From assembly GCA_035518635.1 (NCBI GenBank), contig DATIXI010000048.1:1-64000 (forward strand): a stretch of DNA of 64,000 bases. Reading direction: 5' to 3'. The notes below the pieces were generated by a model. It was not told the DNA's origin. It worked only from the letters and a program-made list of their open reading frames with translations, and did not search any database. A program made the position numbers and the translations under genes. Within the stretch, counting starts at the first letter, position 1. Each line of letters begins with the position of its first letter. Source of the stretch: AC-32 sp035518635. GTDB lineage: Bacteria > Actinomycetota > Thermoleophilia > Gaiellales > Gaiellaceae. This document shows positions 45,236-54,786 of this stretch, one piece after another.

Positions 45236-46551
45236 CCGGGCGAGGTCTCATCGGCCGCGACCCACGTCGCGTCCTGGATGTACGGGAAGCTGAGCACACG
45301 TCGCCGCGCCGAGAGGTGGGCGCCGATCGTGTTCGTCGCGCTGACGACCGCGTTCGCCGGGATCAGGCGCAGCGCGCTCGCGGCGATCCGGTCGTGCCGC
45401 GTCACCTGTGCCGCTGTCGCATCGGTCTGCTCTCCCCCGGGGAGGTAGCGCCAGAGCGGGATTGCGCCGAGGGCGTAGTTCGAGGCGGCTGCCAGAACGA
45501 CCGCGGTCACGGCGAGCGGCCTCGCGAGATCCGGGCGCGAGCGCACGATCCTCGCGGCGCCGAGGACAGAGGCTGCGACGAGCACCGGGATGAGACCCGC
45601 CGTGTAGTGGAACCGGATCGACGTCTGCGTCGTGGCGGCAGAGAGGAGGTTGGCCGCCAGCTCCGGCACCGCCGCTACCAGGACGAGCGGCGAGAGCAGG
45701 GCGAGGAGCCCGAGCGGAAGCAGCAGCCGCGCGAGGTAGCCGAGGCCTCGCCCGGTGAAGGCGGAGGTCACGATCTTCCAGGGGTCCGTGACGGCCGTTC
45801 GCAGGATCCCTCCGGGCGACCCTCCCACCTCGTTGTAGCGTGCGAGGAAGCTCGAGCTACCGGCACGGTTGAAGTGCGCGATCGCGACCTCGATCGCGAA
45901 GGCGGAAACGGCCGCGCCCGCGAGGGCGATGACGGCGCCCTCGAGCCGTCGCCGACGGGCGAGCGCGTACCAGATCCCGAGTCCGGCGACGACGAAGCCG
46001 ATCTCCTCCTTCGTCGTGACCGCCGCGAGGGCGAAGAGGGCGAACGGCAGAAGCCGGTCCTCGTCGAGGTACCAGAACGCGAAGAGGAGCAGCGGGCAGG
46101 CGAGGGCGACAGGGTGGAACTCGTTCAGCGTCAGCCACTGCGTGGGTGGGTACAGGAGATAGGCGAGCGCGAACCCGAGCCCTGCGCGCTGAGAGTCGAG
46201 GTGCTTGCGGGCGAGCCAGAAGACCGGGAGCGCTCCGAGCGACACCGCGACGGCCTGCGCCACGAGCAGCAGGTCGGGGCTGGGCCAGACGAGCCACAGC
46301 GGTGCGAATGCCGCGAGGGAGGGGTCGAAATGCGCCGCCAGGCGCGAGATCTCGTCGCCGCGGAGCCCCGTCACCTGGAGCGGGTGGCCGTGCGCGGTCG
46401 ACCAGACGGCCTGGACCATGTTCCCGAGGTCGAAGCGCCCGGTCTGGAACGCGCGGTGGCGCAGGACCGACAGGGCGGAGAACCCGACCGCGTAGGCGGC
46501 CATCGCGCCCCACAGCAAGGGACCCGGGCCGGCAATCCTGCGCGCGCTCAT
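45115..46551 (-). CDS. DUF2079 multi-pass membrane protein
   Basis: A 478-residue protein of about 11 helices. FQTGRFDLGNMVQAVWSTAH, FWYLDEDRLLPF and AAVTTKEEIGFV match DUF2079, a GT-C-like family of predicted glycosyltransferases in Actinobacteria. Start ATG overlaps the GT4 stop (ATGA). Ends inside the opposite gene's coding region. Confidence 0.85.
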   Translation of the reverse strand: MSARRIAGPGPLLWGAMAAYAVGFSALSVLRHRAFQTGRFDLGNMVQAVWSTAHGHPLQVTGLRGDEISRLAAHFDPSLAAFAPLWLVWPSPDLLLVAQAVAVSLGALPVFWLARKHLDSQRAGLGFALAYLLYPPTQWLTLNEFHPVALACPLLLFAFWYLDEDRLLPFALFALAAVTTKEEIGFVVAGLGIWYALARRRRLEGAVIALAGAAVSAFAIEVAIAHFNRAGSSSFLARYNEVGGSPGGILRTAVTDPWKIVTSAFTGRGLGYLARLLLPLGLLALLSPLVLVAAVPELAANLLSAATTQTSIRFHYTAGLIPVLVAASVLGAARIVRSRPDLARPLAVTAVVLAAASNYALGAIPLWRYLPGGEQTDATAAQVTRHDRIAASALRLIPANAVVSATNTIGAHLSARRRVLSFPYIQDATWVAADETSPGYADRLAPLPTAVQLSWLRRNPDWRLVFERDGILIFHRRG

Positions 46552-47633
46552 CGCCCGGCGGATCGTACGGCGCACGCGCGCTCGAGCACGGCGAGCCAGC
46601 GTCGGCCGAGGACGTCCTCGCTCGCGTGCTCCAGGTAGGCGCGCCGGCCGCCCTCGCTCAGCGCTTGGGCGAGAGCCGGGTCGCCTGAGAGGCGCTGCAT
46701 CGCAGCGGCAAGCGCCTCTGGGTCGCCGGGCGGGACGAGAAGCGCGCTCCGCTCGTGGTCGAGCAGTTCTCGGGCTGCGGGGGTGTCGGCCGTGATGAGC
46801 GGCGTGCCGCACGCAAGCGCCTGGAACGCCTTGTTCGGGATCACGCGCTGAGCCTTGTCCGAGGTTCCGAACACTCCGAGCGCCGCGCCTGCCCGGTGCA
46901 GCTCCTCCGGCAGGCGCTCGTAGTCGACCCACGGCACCCACTCGACGTTGGCAGGGCGATCATCGAGAAGCTCGCCGAGCTGGCCGCTGCCGACGAGCCT
47001 CACCGGGAGGTCCGGCACCGCGCGCGCGGCGGCGAGGACCGTCTCGACGCCGTGGAGGGGTATGAGCTTGCCGACGAACAGGAACGTGAACGGCTCCTCG
47101 TGAGCCCAGCCGGGCTGGAAGACGCGTTCCTCGGCGCCCACCAGGCAGACGTCGAGCCGTTCGCGCGGGAGCCCGGCCAGCCCGGCGAGGTGGGCGGCGT
47201 TCGCCCGCGTGTCGGCCACGACGAGGTCGGCTGCCCGGAGCGCCCGCCGGTCGAGCGTCTCGAGCGTGCGGGCGGCGAGAGACCCCTGCTGGAACCGCCC
47301 CCGGTCTGAGACGAACGTGTCAGAGAGCGAGACGAGCGGGTTGAAGACGACGGGCCTCGATCCGGCCGCATGGCGGGCAGCCCGCAGGTCGAGGTGGCCC
47401 GGGTAGCCGACGAGCAGCACGTCGAATTCGACCCGAGGCCGCCTCAGTAACCGGGCCTCCGCAGTCGCGAGCCGCGCGATGCTGCCGAGACCCGCCTGCC
47501 AGCTGTCGCGCTGCCCCTCCCAAACTCCGACGTGGTGCTCCAAGACCTCGACACCTGCGCCGCGCAGGCACGAGATCACCTGCGCGTTCCGCGGGTAGTC
47601 GCGCTCGTAGGTCCCGAAGTAAAGCGCACGCAT
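46548..47633 (-). CDS. Glycosyltransferase family 4
   Basis: A 361-residue GT-B enzyme. C-terminal donor domain shows FTFLFVGKLIPLHGVETVLA, LGVFGTSDKAQRVIPNKAFQ, ALACGTPLITADTPAARELL and a LVPPGDPEALAAAM. N-terminal domain has an unusual YFGTYERDYPRNAQVISCL. Acceptor unknown. AAAGGG lies upstream. Followed directly by the DUF2079 gene (ATGA). Confidence 0.92.
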   Translation of the reverse strand: MRALYFGTYERDYPRNAQVISCLRGAGVEVLEHHVGVWEGQRDSWQAGLGSIARLATAEARLLRRPRVEFDVLLVGYPGHLDLRAARHAAGSRPVVFNPLVSLSDTFVSDRGRFQQGSLAARTLETLDRRALRAADLVVADTRANAAHLAGLAGLPRERLDVCLVGAEERVFQPGWAHEEPFTFLFVGKLIPLHGVETVLAAARAVPDLPVRLVGSGQLGELLDDRPANVEWVPWVDYERLPEELHRAGAALGVFGTSDKAQRVIPNKAFQALACGTPLITADTPAARELLDHERSALLVPPGDPEALAAAMQRLSGDPALAQALSEGGRRAYLEHASEDVLGRRWLAVLERACAVRSAGR

Positions 47634-47750
47634 CAGCGGCCCTTTCGGTAGTCCCCTAGTTCAGGCGCACCCAGCCTCCTCCCCGCTGCGAGCGTAACGA
47701 GGAAGGCCGCACGCGTGTGGGACGCGAATGTCACGAGTGTGTGCCGGACG

Positions 47751-48689
47751 CTAGGAGAGGATCTCGTCGACGTGGAGCTCCGAGCGCTCGCGGACGGCCG
47801 AGCGCTCCTCGTGCTGGCTCGTCACGAGCTCGCTGATCAGTCCGAGCGAGAAGAACTGCAGGCCGACGACCACGAGCAGGACGCCCAGGGTGAGGAGGGG
47901 TCGTTCGCCGATGGCGTGACCGGTGAGCTTGAGAACGGTCAGGTAGACGAGGACGACGAAGCCGAGCGAGCTGAGGACGAGCCCGAGGCCGCCGAACAGA
48001 TGCAGGGGCCGGTGGCGGTAGCGGCCGATGAACGAGACCGTGAGCAGGTCGAGGAAGCCGCGCACGTAGCGCTCGACGCCGTAGCGGGAGCGGCCGTGCT
48101 CTCGGGGCCGGTGATTGACCGGCAGCTCGGCGATCCGGAACCCGTTGTAGTGGGCCAGCACCGGGATGAAGCGGTGCAGCTCGCCGTAGAGACGGAGATC
48201 CCGGACGACCTCGGCGCGGTAGGCCTTGAGGCCGCAGTTGAGGTCGTGCAGCCGCAGTCCCGAGACCCGGCCGGTGACCCAGTTGAAGATCTTCGACGGG
48301 ATCCGACGCGTGAGCGGGTCGCGCCGACGCGTCTTCCAGCCCGAGACGAGGTCGAAGCCCTCGTCGAGCTTCGCGAGCAGCCTCGGGATCTCGGCCGGGT
48401 CGTCCTGGAGGTCGGCGTCGATCGTCACGACGATGTCGCCCTGGGCGTTTGCGAACCCGGCCGCGAGCGCTGCTGCCTTGCCGAAGTTGCGCCGAAGCCG
48501 GACCACGCGAACGTTGTCGTGGGCGCTGTGAAGACGCGTGAGCGCCCCGAACGAGCCATCGGTGGAGCCGTCGTCGACGAAGACGGTTTCCCACGCCTGG
48601 TCGAGCGGCTCGAGCGCCGCCTGCAGCTCGTCGTAGAGGAGCGCCACCGTTCGCTCCTCGTCGTGAACGGGGACGATGACCGAGATCAC
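47751..48689 (-). CDS. Glycosyltransferase family 2 (DPM1/GtrB-like)
   Basis: A 312-residue enzyme. GT-A domain with VIVPVHDEERTVALLYDEL, VFVDDGSTDGS and the metal-binding DADLQDDPAEIP, then two C-terminal membrane helices (HLFGGLGLVLSSLGFVVLVY and LLTLGVLLVVVGLQFFSL). Makes polyprenyl-phosphate-linked sugar, the donor that GT-C enzymes like those nearby need. GTG start; TAGGCT -10-like element 8 nt upstream. The 117-bp gap after it holds nothing I can name. Confidence 0.94.
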   Translation of the reverse strand: MISVIVPVHDEERTVALLYDELQAALEPLDQAWETVFVDDGSTDGSFGALTRLHSAHDNVRVVRLRRNFGKAAALAAGFANAQGDIVVTIDADLQDDPAEIPRLLAKLDEGFDLVSGWKTRRRDPLTRRIPSKIFNWVTGRVSGLRLHDLNCGLKAYRAEVVRDLRLYGELHRFIPVLAHYNGFRIAELPVNHRPREHGRSRYGVERYVRGFLDLLTVSFIGRYRHRPLHLFGGLGLVLSSLGFVVLVYLTVLKLTGHAIGERPLLTLGVLLVVVGLQFFSLGLISELVTSQHEERSAVRERSELHVDEILS

Positions 48690-48722
48690 GGCACCTGAGC
48701 CTACCCTCCGCGCGTAGCGTAT

Positions 48723-49931
48723 GTGGCGCTTTTGGCCGAGTTGCTGACGATCGAGGAGGCGCAGCGCCTCATCCTGGAGCGGGCTCGCCCGCTGCCTTCC
48801 GAGAGCGTGCGCCTGGAGGACGCCGCCGGACGCGTGGTAGCCGAGACCGCCCGCGCGGCGGTCGACCTACCGCCGTTCTCCAGCTCGGCGATGGACGGGT
48901 TTGCGCTCCGGGCGCAGGACACGCCGGGCCAGCTTCCCGTTGGCGGGCGAATCGCCGCCGGGGCTCCGGCGGCACGTGCCCTCGAGCCCGGGGAGGCGAT
49001 GGCTATCGCGACCGGTGGCGTGGTTCCCGAGGGGGCAGATGCCGTCATCCCCTTCGAGTACGTTGTCGATCATGACAACGCTATCGAAGTTTCTGATCCG
49101 GCTGATCCCGGCGCCAACGTTCGTCCTCGTGGCGGTGACATCCGGGCCGGCGACGCGGTCGTGGACGCCGGCATGCGTCTCGGACCCGCGCAGATCGGCG
49201 CGCTTGCCGCAGCGGGGATCGCCGAGGTCACCTGCGCCGCCCGCCCGCGCGCCTCCGTTCTGACGACGGGAACCGAGCTTGCGCCGCCGGGCCGGCCTCT
49301 GGGTCCCGGCGAGGTCTACGAGGCGAACGGCGTGATCCTCGCCGCCCAGCTGGTCTCGGCAGGCGCGGTCGTGAGGCGCTTGCCCGCCGTGGCCGACGAC
49401 GAGGTAGCCCATCGCGAGGCACTCACGCGGGGGCTCGAGTCGGATCTCCTCGTCACGTCGGGCGGGGTGTCGGTTGGGCCGCACGACCTCGTCCGGCGCG
49501 TGGAGGCGGAGCTCGGAGTCGAGGAGGTGTTCTGGCGTGTCGCGGTGAAGCCGGGCAAGCCGATCGCGTTCGGCGTTCGCGGGGCGACGCTCGTGTTCGG
49601 GCTGCCCGGAAACCCGGTCTCGGCGCTGGTCGGGTTCGAGCTCTTCGTCCGGCCCGCCGTGCTTTCGCTGCAAGGGCACGCGAGCCCTCTCCCTCGCTTC
49701 GAGTCGGGACAGCTGGCCGCGGCGGTCCGGCGTAACCCCGTGCGAGACGAGCTCGTCCGCGCGCGGATGCTTGCCACCGAAGACGGCGGTGCGACGACCC
49801 TCGAGCCGGTGTCCGGCCAGGAGTCACACATGATTGCGCGGGCGGCCGGCGCCGACGCGCTCGTCCTCGTGCCGCGCGGCGAGGGTGAGCTTCCGCCTGG
49901 AGCGCCCGCCCGCTACCTCAGGCTCGACTGA
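48723..49931 (+). CDS. moeA: Molybdopterin molybdenumtransferase
   Basis: A 402-residue MoeA that inserts molybdenum into molybdopterin. LPPFSSSAMDGFALRA, AIATGGVVPEGADAVIPFE, VLTTGTELAPPGRPLGPGEV, LLVTSGGVSVGPHDLV and FGLPGNPVSALVGFELFV are all conserved. GTG start is assigned by homology. It is divergent from GT2 with only 33 bp between start codons. Confidence 0.96.
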   Translation: MALLAELLTIEEAQRLILERARPLPSESVRLEDAAGRVVAETARAAVDLPPFSSSAMDGFALRAQDTPGQLPVGGRIAAGAPAARALEPGEAMAIATGGVVPEGADAVIPFEYVVDHDNAIEVSDPADPGANVRPRGGDIRAGDAVVDAGMRLGPAQIGALAAAGIAEVTCAARPRASVLTTGTELAPPGRPLGPGEVYEANGVILAAQLVSAGAVVRRLPAVADDEVAHREALTRGLESDLLVTSGGVSVGPHDLVRRVEAELGVEEVFWRVAVKPGKPIAFGVRGATLVFGLPGNPVSALVGFELFVRPAVLSLQGHASPLPRFESGQLAAAVRRNPVRDELVRARMLATEDGGATTLEPVSGQESHMIARAAGADALVLVPRGEGELPPGAPARYLRLD

Positions 49932-49938
49932 GACGCGT

Positions 49939-50670
49939 TCAACCCTGCGCGGCTGCCAGCGGTGCGGCAGCGAGGCTCGTCGACGGCGGGCTGAAGGCGT
50001 GGCCGCCGCGAGGCTCGACCTCAGTCAACCGGCCGTAGACGATGTACCGCTCCGAGGCGAAGAAGCGCGGATGGCACGCCTGGAGTGCTACGACCTCGCG
50101 GCCGTGCGACCGGAGCACCGAAAGGTCATCCGCGGGCACGATCACATGCCGGAAGACGCGGTAGCGGAAAGTTCCGTACGGGACCTCGAGCGTGATCGAG
50201 TCTCCCGGGCGCAGCGCCTCGATGTGGGAGAACGGTGCCAGGTACGTGGTCCGGTGGCCGGCGATGTAGATGAGCTGGCCTTCACCTGGCATGTATGTGC
50301 GGAGGTCGCGGCCGGGGCCCTTCTCGAGCGAGGACTCGTCGGTTCCGTTGACCAGGATCATGTTCAGCCCGAGGCGCGGAACGCGGATGCGCCCGATCGC
50401 CTGGCCGCGGTGGGAGTCGAGCCGGTAGTGGCGAGCCTCCTGGCCCAGGACGCGTGCGGCCAGCTCCGGCGAGATCGTCGTCCGCGGCGCGGGTGCCGGC
50501 TTGTACGCCACGAAGCGGTCGTGGTAGCTGCTTGCGAGCTGGTGCTGCTTCCAGTGCGTGTAGGCGGCGGTGAAGGGGTCCTGCCAGCGCCAGACGATGA
50601 CGACCCACACGAGCATCAACGCGCCGACGACGACGAGGGTCGTGCCCGCGATCCTGACGATCCTTCTCAT
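49939..50670 (-). CDS. Class E sortase
   Basis: A 243-residue transpeptidase that anchors proteins to the cell wall. N-terminal membrane anchor (IAGTTLVVVGALMLVWVVIV), catalytic His in YIAGHRTTYLAPF, catalytic Cys in ALQACHPRFFASERYIVYG and the catalytic Arg shortly after. The family prefers LAxTG-type signals; none seen in neighbouring proteins. Start ATG 50670 has GGAAG 7 nt upstream; a TTG 6 nt earlier overlaps the peptidase stop. Confidence 0.92.
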   Translation of the reverse strand: MRRIVRIAGTTLVVVGALMLVWVVIVWRWQDPFTAAYTHWKQHQLASSYHDRFVAYKPAPAPRTTISPELAARVLGQEARHYRLDSHRGQAIGRIRVPRLGLNMILVNGTDESSLEKGPGRDLRTYMPGEGQLIYIAGHRTTYLAPFSHIEALRPGDSITLEVPYGTFRYRVFRHVIVPADDLSVLRSHGREVVALQACHPRFFASERYIVYGRLTEVEPRGGHAFSPPSTSLAAAPLAAAQG

Positions 50671-50672
50671 GC

Positions 50673-52553
50673 TCAAGCTTCCAACGCCTCTTCTTCCGCT
50701 CCGGCTGCCCGTCTCCTCGCCCTAACTGTAAGCACGACCCGCCGGACCGTCTCCCGAATCGGTCCTCTGGGGGGCCGCTCCTCCTTGCTCGGGTAGGGGG
50801 CGTAGCGCCGGGTCGCGACCGCGGCGACCTGGCCCGCGACGGCCAGCCAGCCGATCGCGATCGCGACCATCGGAAGCCGGACGAACTGCGTCGCGGTCAG
50901 CTCGGCGAGATACCAGAAGGCGTCGAGCCCGAGTCCGTAACGCAACGCGAGCGAGCCGAGCAGGAGGAACGGCCCGAGGAACCCGACGGCGAGCAGCCCG
51001 GTGCGCGACCACAGCGGTCGCGCGCGGATCTGAGGGAACCAGAGCCACGCGTGGGCCGACGGCAGCAGGAAGATCAACGCGAACGGGTTGGTCGCGACGA
51101 CGAGCAGCGACACCACCGCGAGCGCGAGGAGCGCCGCCGTTGTCCCGGCGAGCTCCTCCGTCGACGTCACGGGGCCGCGAGGGACCAGGCGCTCTCGCGT
51201 GACCAGCCAGCCGAGGGCGACAAGCAACGCGAGGCCGAGCAACGCGATCACGGGCCAGTCGGTGCCGGCGGCAGCGGCGGGCGGGAGTGCGACGGACGGC
51301 GCATCGGGCCAGAAGCCCACAAGCGCGAACAGCTCGAAGAGGACGGCAGTCCAGAGCCAGAAACCGACGCGGCTGCGGTAGCTACGCATGGCCGGTGCGA
51401 GCGGAATGTGCCGCCGCCGACAGCGGGCGAAGAGGTCGACGACGGCGGCGATGAACGGGGCGAGAGCCGCGATCAGCACGAGCTCGATCGCCCAGCCGGG
51501 GAGGATCCTCGGGCCGAAGTAGACATATGTCGCGGTTCCCGGCGCCAGCTCCACACCGGAGTCGAGCCAGCGGAGCAGCTGCTGCGCCGAGCGCCCGAGC
51601 GAGGCCAGTCGGGCACCGTTGAGCCGCTGGTCGGTGAACCCAGTGGGTGGTCGCTCTCCGCCGCTCGTGAGCGTGAGTGCTGGGAAGCCGTGGGCGAGAA
51701 GCGGCCCCTGCTCGTTGAGCGTGAACGGGAACGCGAGGTCGATCAGCTGCGCGAGCGCGCTCGGACGGTGCGGGCGCCGGCCGGTCTGGTCGAGGACGAG
51801 CTGCGATGCGGTCTCAACGATCCCCGAGGACGCGAGACGCGGCTCCCAACCCGCGAGCGCGAGCCGTGGAGGCCCACGCCCGGCGAGCGCCGCGAGGCCG
51901 ATGACGGCGAGGACGCGTCCCCTGTGCGTCCGCGCGAAGTGCTTCGCGCCGAGCGCACCGAACGAGCCTCCGTCCGTGGCGACGAAGACGAGCGTGTGCA
52001 ACGGGCTCAGCGCGCGCGTGCCGATCGCCGCCGCCGGGGTTCCGTACGATCGGGCGAGCTCGATGAGGGTCGCGATTCCCGACGCGTTGTCGTTCGCACC
52101 TGGCCCGCTGCCGTCGTCGTCGCGGTGCGCCATTACCACGATCTCGGTCGGAAGTCGCCCGGGCACGGTGACGATCTGGTTGACGAGTGTCTTGCGCGCT
52201 CCTCCCGGCAGCTCGGCGCGAAAACGGTCGCTGACCGCCTTCAGCCCGTAGGGAGCGAGCTGCGTCGAGAACCAGCGGGCGGCGCCAGCGGCGCCAGGCG
52301 TGCCCGGGGCACGGTCGGGGTACGTCTCCGCGAGGTCCTGGGCGAGCGCGAGCGCTCCGGCCCGGTCGAAGGAGGCAGGGAGAACGGGCTGCGGCATCGG
52401 CAGCTGCTCGGCCTTGCGAACGCTGAACGCCGCGATCAGGAGCGGGATGCCGACGAGCAGCCACGTGCCGCGGTAGAGCCGTCCGTTGACCGGGCGTTCG
52501 AGCGATCCGGGCCGAGGCCTGCGCCGCGAAGGACGGGGCGGGAGCGCGGCCAT
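50673..52553 (-). CDS. M28-like membrane peptidase with C-terminal membrane helices
   Basis: A 626-residue protein. One N-terminal helix, an M28-type aminopeptidase domain about 80-340 with VVMAHRDDDGSGPGANDNAS and the second metal region FVATDGGSFGALGAKHFA, then about seven helices. The EE pair expected after the DNASG motif is replaced by TDGG, and the last zinc His is not evident, so activity may be altered. ATG start shares an upstream region with the response regulator gene. Confidence 0.78.
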   Translation of the reverse strand: MAALPPRPSRRRPRPGSLERPVNGRLYRGTWLLVGIPLLIAAFSVRKAEQLPMPQPVLPASFDRAGALALAQDLAETYPDRAPGTPGAAGAARWFSTQLAPYGLKAVSDRFRAELPGGARKTLVNQIVTVPGRLPTEIVVMAHRDDDGSGPGANDNASGIATLIELARSYGTPAAAIGTRALSPLHTLVFVATDGGSFGALGAKHFARTHRGRVLAVIGLAALAGRGPPRLALAGWEPRLASSGIVETASQLVLDQTGRRPHRPSALAQLIDLAFPFTLNEQGPLLAHGFPALTLTSGGERPPTGFTDQRLNGARLASLGRSAQQLLRWLDSGVELAPGTATYVYFGPRILPGWAIELVLIAALAPFIAAVVDLFARCRRRHIPLAPAMRSYRSRVGFWLWTAVLFELFALVGFWPDAPSVALPPAAAAGTDWPVIALLGLALLVALGWLVTRERLVPRGPVTSTEELAGTTAALLALAVVSLLVVATNPFALIFLLPSAHAWLWFPQIRARPLWSRTGLLAVGFLGPFLLLGSLALRYGLGLDAFWYLAELTATQFVRLPMVAIAIGWLAVAGQVAAVATRRYAPYPSKEERPPRGPIRETVRRVVLTVRARRRAAGAEEEALEA

Positions 52554-52561
52554 TGCGTGGC

Positions 52562-52567
52562 TATAGT
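52562..52567 (+). promoter_or_regulatory. -10 element of the two-component operon
   Basis: TATAGT 36 nt before the response regulator ATG. No convincing -35. This placement argues against the longer open frame beginning at 52553. Confidence 0.4.
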
Positions 52568-52603
52568 AAGTGGCAGATCGACAAGCGCCGGCAGGCACTG
52601 CCG

Positions 52604-53305
52604 ATGCCCGACTCCTCCTCAACAATTCTGCTCGTAGACGACGAGGACGCCGTTCAGAAGCTCCTCGCTTACCCGCTCGAAAGGGACGGGTTCCGCGTCG
52701 TGCAGGCGCGCGACGGCGAAGAGGCGCTCGAGTGCTTCGAGCACGAGCCGGTCGATCTCGTCGTGCTCGACGTCATGCTGCCCAAGGTCGACGGGCTCGA
52801 GGTGTGCAGGCGCCTCCGGGCCTCGAGCGCCGTCCCGATCATCATGCTCACTGCGCGCGACGACGAGCTCGACAAGGTGCTGGGGCTGGAGCTCGGCGCG
52901 GACGACTACATCACGAAGCCGTTCTCGATCCGGGAGTTCCGGAGCCGGGTTCGCGCTCTGTTGCGCCGCGCAGCGGCGAGCCCAGCCGACGAGGAGCCGG
53001 CGGACATGATCGAGACCGACGGGCTCACGGTCGACCTCTCGAAGCGTGAGGTCGACGTGGACGGCAGCCCCGTGCAGCTCACCTACGTCGAGTTCGAGCT
53101 CCTCCGCACGCTCGCGTCCCACCCGGGCCGCGTGTACACGCGGGAACAGCTGTTGCAGGCGCTCTGGGGCGGCTCGGACTACCGGGAGCCCCGGACGATC
53201 GACGTTCATGTCCGTCACCTGCGCGAGAAGCTCGAGCAGGATCCGGGAGAGCCGGAGTTCATCCTGACGGTGCGCGGCGTCGGCTACCGCTTCCGCAGCC
53301 GGTGA
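52604..53305 (+). CDS. OmpR-family response regulator
   Basis: A 233-residue regulator: receiver domain with phosphorylated Asp56 in LVVLDVMLPKVDG, Thr83 in LTARDDE and Lys105 in YITKPF, then a winged-helix domain (VEFELLRTLASHPGRVYTRE, IDVHVRHLREKLEQDPGEP). I use the ATG at MPDSSSTILLVDDED. Followed by the kinase with GTGA overlap; targets probably include htrA just beyond. Confidence 0.96.
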   Translation: MPDSSSTILLVDDEDAVQKLLAYPLERDGFRVVQARDGEEALECFEHEPVDLVVLDVMLPKVDGLEVCRRLRASSAVPIIMLTARDDELDKVLGLELGADDYITKPFSIREFRSRVRALLRRAAASPADEEPADMIETDGLTVDLSKREVDVDGSPVQLTYVEFELLRTLASHPGRVYTREQLLQALWGGSDYREPRTIDVHVRHLREKLEQDPGEPEFILTVRGVGYRFRSR

Positions 53306-54726
53306 GCCGCCTCTTCCGAAGCGTCGGCACCCGCCTCAGCCTGGCGCTGCTGATCGTCGTGGCCGCGGCGCTCGGGATCGTCTACCTGACGGTTGTGCCG
53401 TCGCTGCAGAACCGGCTCATCGACACGCGCGTCTCCCAGCTCCGAACCGCCGCGTCCAGCCTGAAACAGACGATCACCCCGGAGGCGACCTTCGACCCCG
53501 ATTTCGTCGGCACGGCGCGCGCGAGCACCGGGGCCCGCGTCGTTCTGCTGCAGCGGATCGAGGACAACCCGCCGACTGTCCTGCCGATCCAGGACTCGCT
53601 CGGCGGCGCAGCGAGCGACCTGACGAACGACAGGATCGCGCTGCAGACGGTCAAGAGCGGGCGGCCGCAGAACGGCACGGTACGCAGCGGGGACGAGGAC
53701 TACGCGGAGGCGGCGGTCCCGGTGCTCGGCGGCGAGTACGTCCTTCTTCTCAGGGACTCGCTCCAGAATCAGTTCGGCGGGGTCCATCTGGTACAGCGGC
53801 GGGTGCTGCTCGCGGCCGGCGTGGCGCTGCTGATCGCGCTGCTCCTGGGCTACGGCGCCGCGCGTATGTTCGCCCGGCGGATCCGCCGGCTGGAGCGGGC
53901 TGCGGACCGCATCGCGGGCGGTCAGTTCGACGAACCGGTCAGCGACACGGGCAAGGACGAGCTGGGCGACCTCGCACGGGCGTTCGAGCGGATGCGCGTG
54001 CGCCTCGCGCAGCTCGACGATGCGCGGCGCGAGTTCGTCGCGAACGCCTCGCACGAGCTGCGCACGCCGCTCTTCTCGCTCGCTGGCTACCTCGAGCTGC
54101 TGGACGACGAGGAGCTCGACGAGGCAACGAGGCAGGAGTTCCTCGACTCGATGCGCGAGCAGGTGTCGCGGCTCACGAAGCTCGCGTCCGATCTGCTCGA
54201 CCTCTCGAGGCTCGACGCTGGCCGGATGACCGTCGACCGGGAGCCGGTCGACCTCGCCGCACTCGGCGAGGAGCTGGTGGAGGAGTTCGGACCTGCGGCG
54301 CGGGCAAGCGAGCACGAGCTCGAGCTGGCCGAGAGCGACGGCGCGGTCGCGCTTGCCGACGAGCTGCGCGTGCTGCAGATCGGTCGCATCCTGGTCGAGA
54401 ACGCGCTCCGGCACACGCCTCCCGCGACCACCGTCCGCGTGCACGCGTTCCTCCGCGACGAGCAGGCGGTGCTCGAGGTCGAGGACGAGGGAGGCGGGAT
54501 TCCCGACGAGTATCGGGATCAGCTGTTCGAGCGGTTCTTCCGGCTCGAGGGCACGCGCGCGTCAGGCAGCGGGCTGGGCCTCGCGATCGCGAAGCAACTC
54601 GCGGTGCTGATGGACGGCACGATGGAGATAGAGACGCGTCACGGGAGCACCGTCTTCCGGCTCGTGCTGCCGCATCAGGGCACCGGCGTGGAGCGTACGC
54701 GGGAGCCGGTGGGCGTCTCCGACTGA
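53302..54726 (+). CDS. Sensor histidine kinase
   Basis: A 474-residue membrane kinase. Two membrane helices (about 13-33 and 167-187) flank an extracytoplasmic sensor of about 130 residues, then a HAMP domain, the phospho-acceptor His251 in ANASHELRTPL, and the ATPase with ENALRHT, DEGGGIPDEY and GSGLGLAIAK. Partner of the regulator upstream. GTG start overlaps its stop. Confidence 0.96.
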   Translation: MSRLFRSVGTRLSLALLIVVAAALGIVYLTVVPSLQNRLIDTRVSQLRTAASSLKQTITPEATFDPDFVGTARASTGARVVLLQRIEDNPPTVLPIQDSLGGAASDLTNDRIALQTVKSGRPQNGTVRSGDEDYAEAAVPVLGGEYVLLLRDSLQNQFGGVHLVQRRVLLAAGVALLIALLLGYGAARMFARRIRRLERAADRIAGGQFDEPVSDTGKDELGDLARAFERMRVRLAQLDDARREFVANASHELRTPLFSLAGYLELLDDEELDEATRQEFLDSMREQVSRLTKLASDLLDLSRLDAGRMTVDREPVDLAALGEELVEEFGPAARASEHELELAESDGAVALADELRVLQIGRILVENALRHTPPATTVRVHAFLRDEQAVLEVEDEGGGIPDEYRDQLFERFFRLEGTRASGSGLGLAIAKQLAVLMDGTMEIETRHGSTVFRLVLPHQGTGVERTREPVGVSD

Positions 54727-54742
54727 GTTTTCCCGTGAAAAC
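54727..54742 (+). promoter_or_regulatory. Small inverted repeat between the kinase and htrA
   Basis: GTTTTC-CCGT-GAAAAC (54727-54742), a perfect 6-bp AT-rich hairpin directly after the kinase stop. It lacks a T-run, so it may be an operator or a weak terminator. A TAGAGT -10-like element lies at 54772-54777, 9 nt before the htrA GTG. Confidence 0.35.
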
Positions 54743-54786
54743 GCCGTAGTGGCGCCGGCTCGAAGTGTGGCTAGAGTGAGACGGCC

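Noticed and set aside
47634..47750. Gap between GT4 and GT2 inspected for a promoter, RNA or small gene.
   Set aside because: No convincing promoter, repeat or coding signal was seen.
52553..52603. Earlier GTG-type start for the response regulator.
   Set aside because: The TATAGT -10 element lies inside it, and the added residues are not receiver-like.
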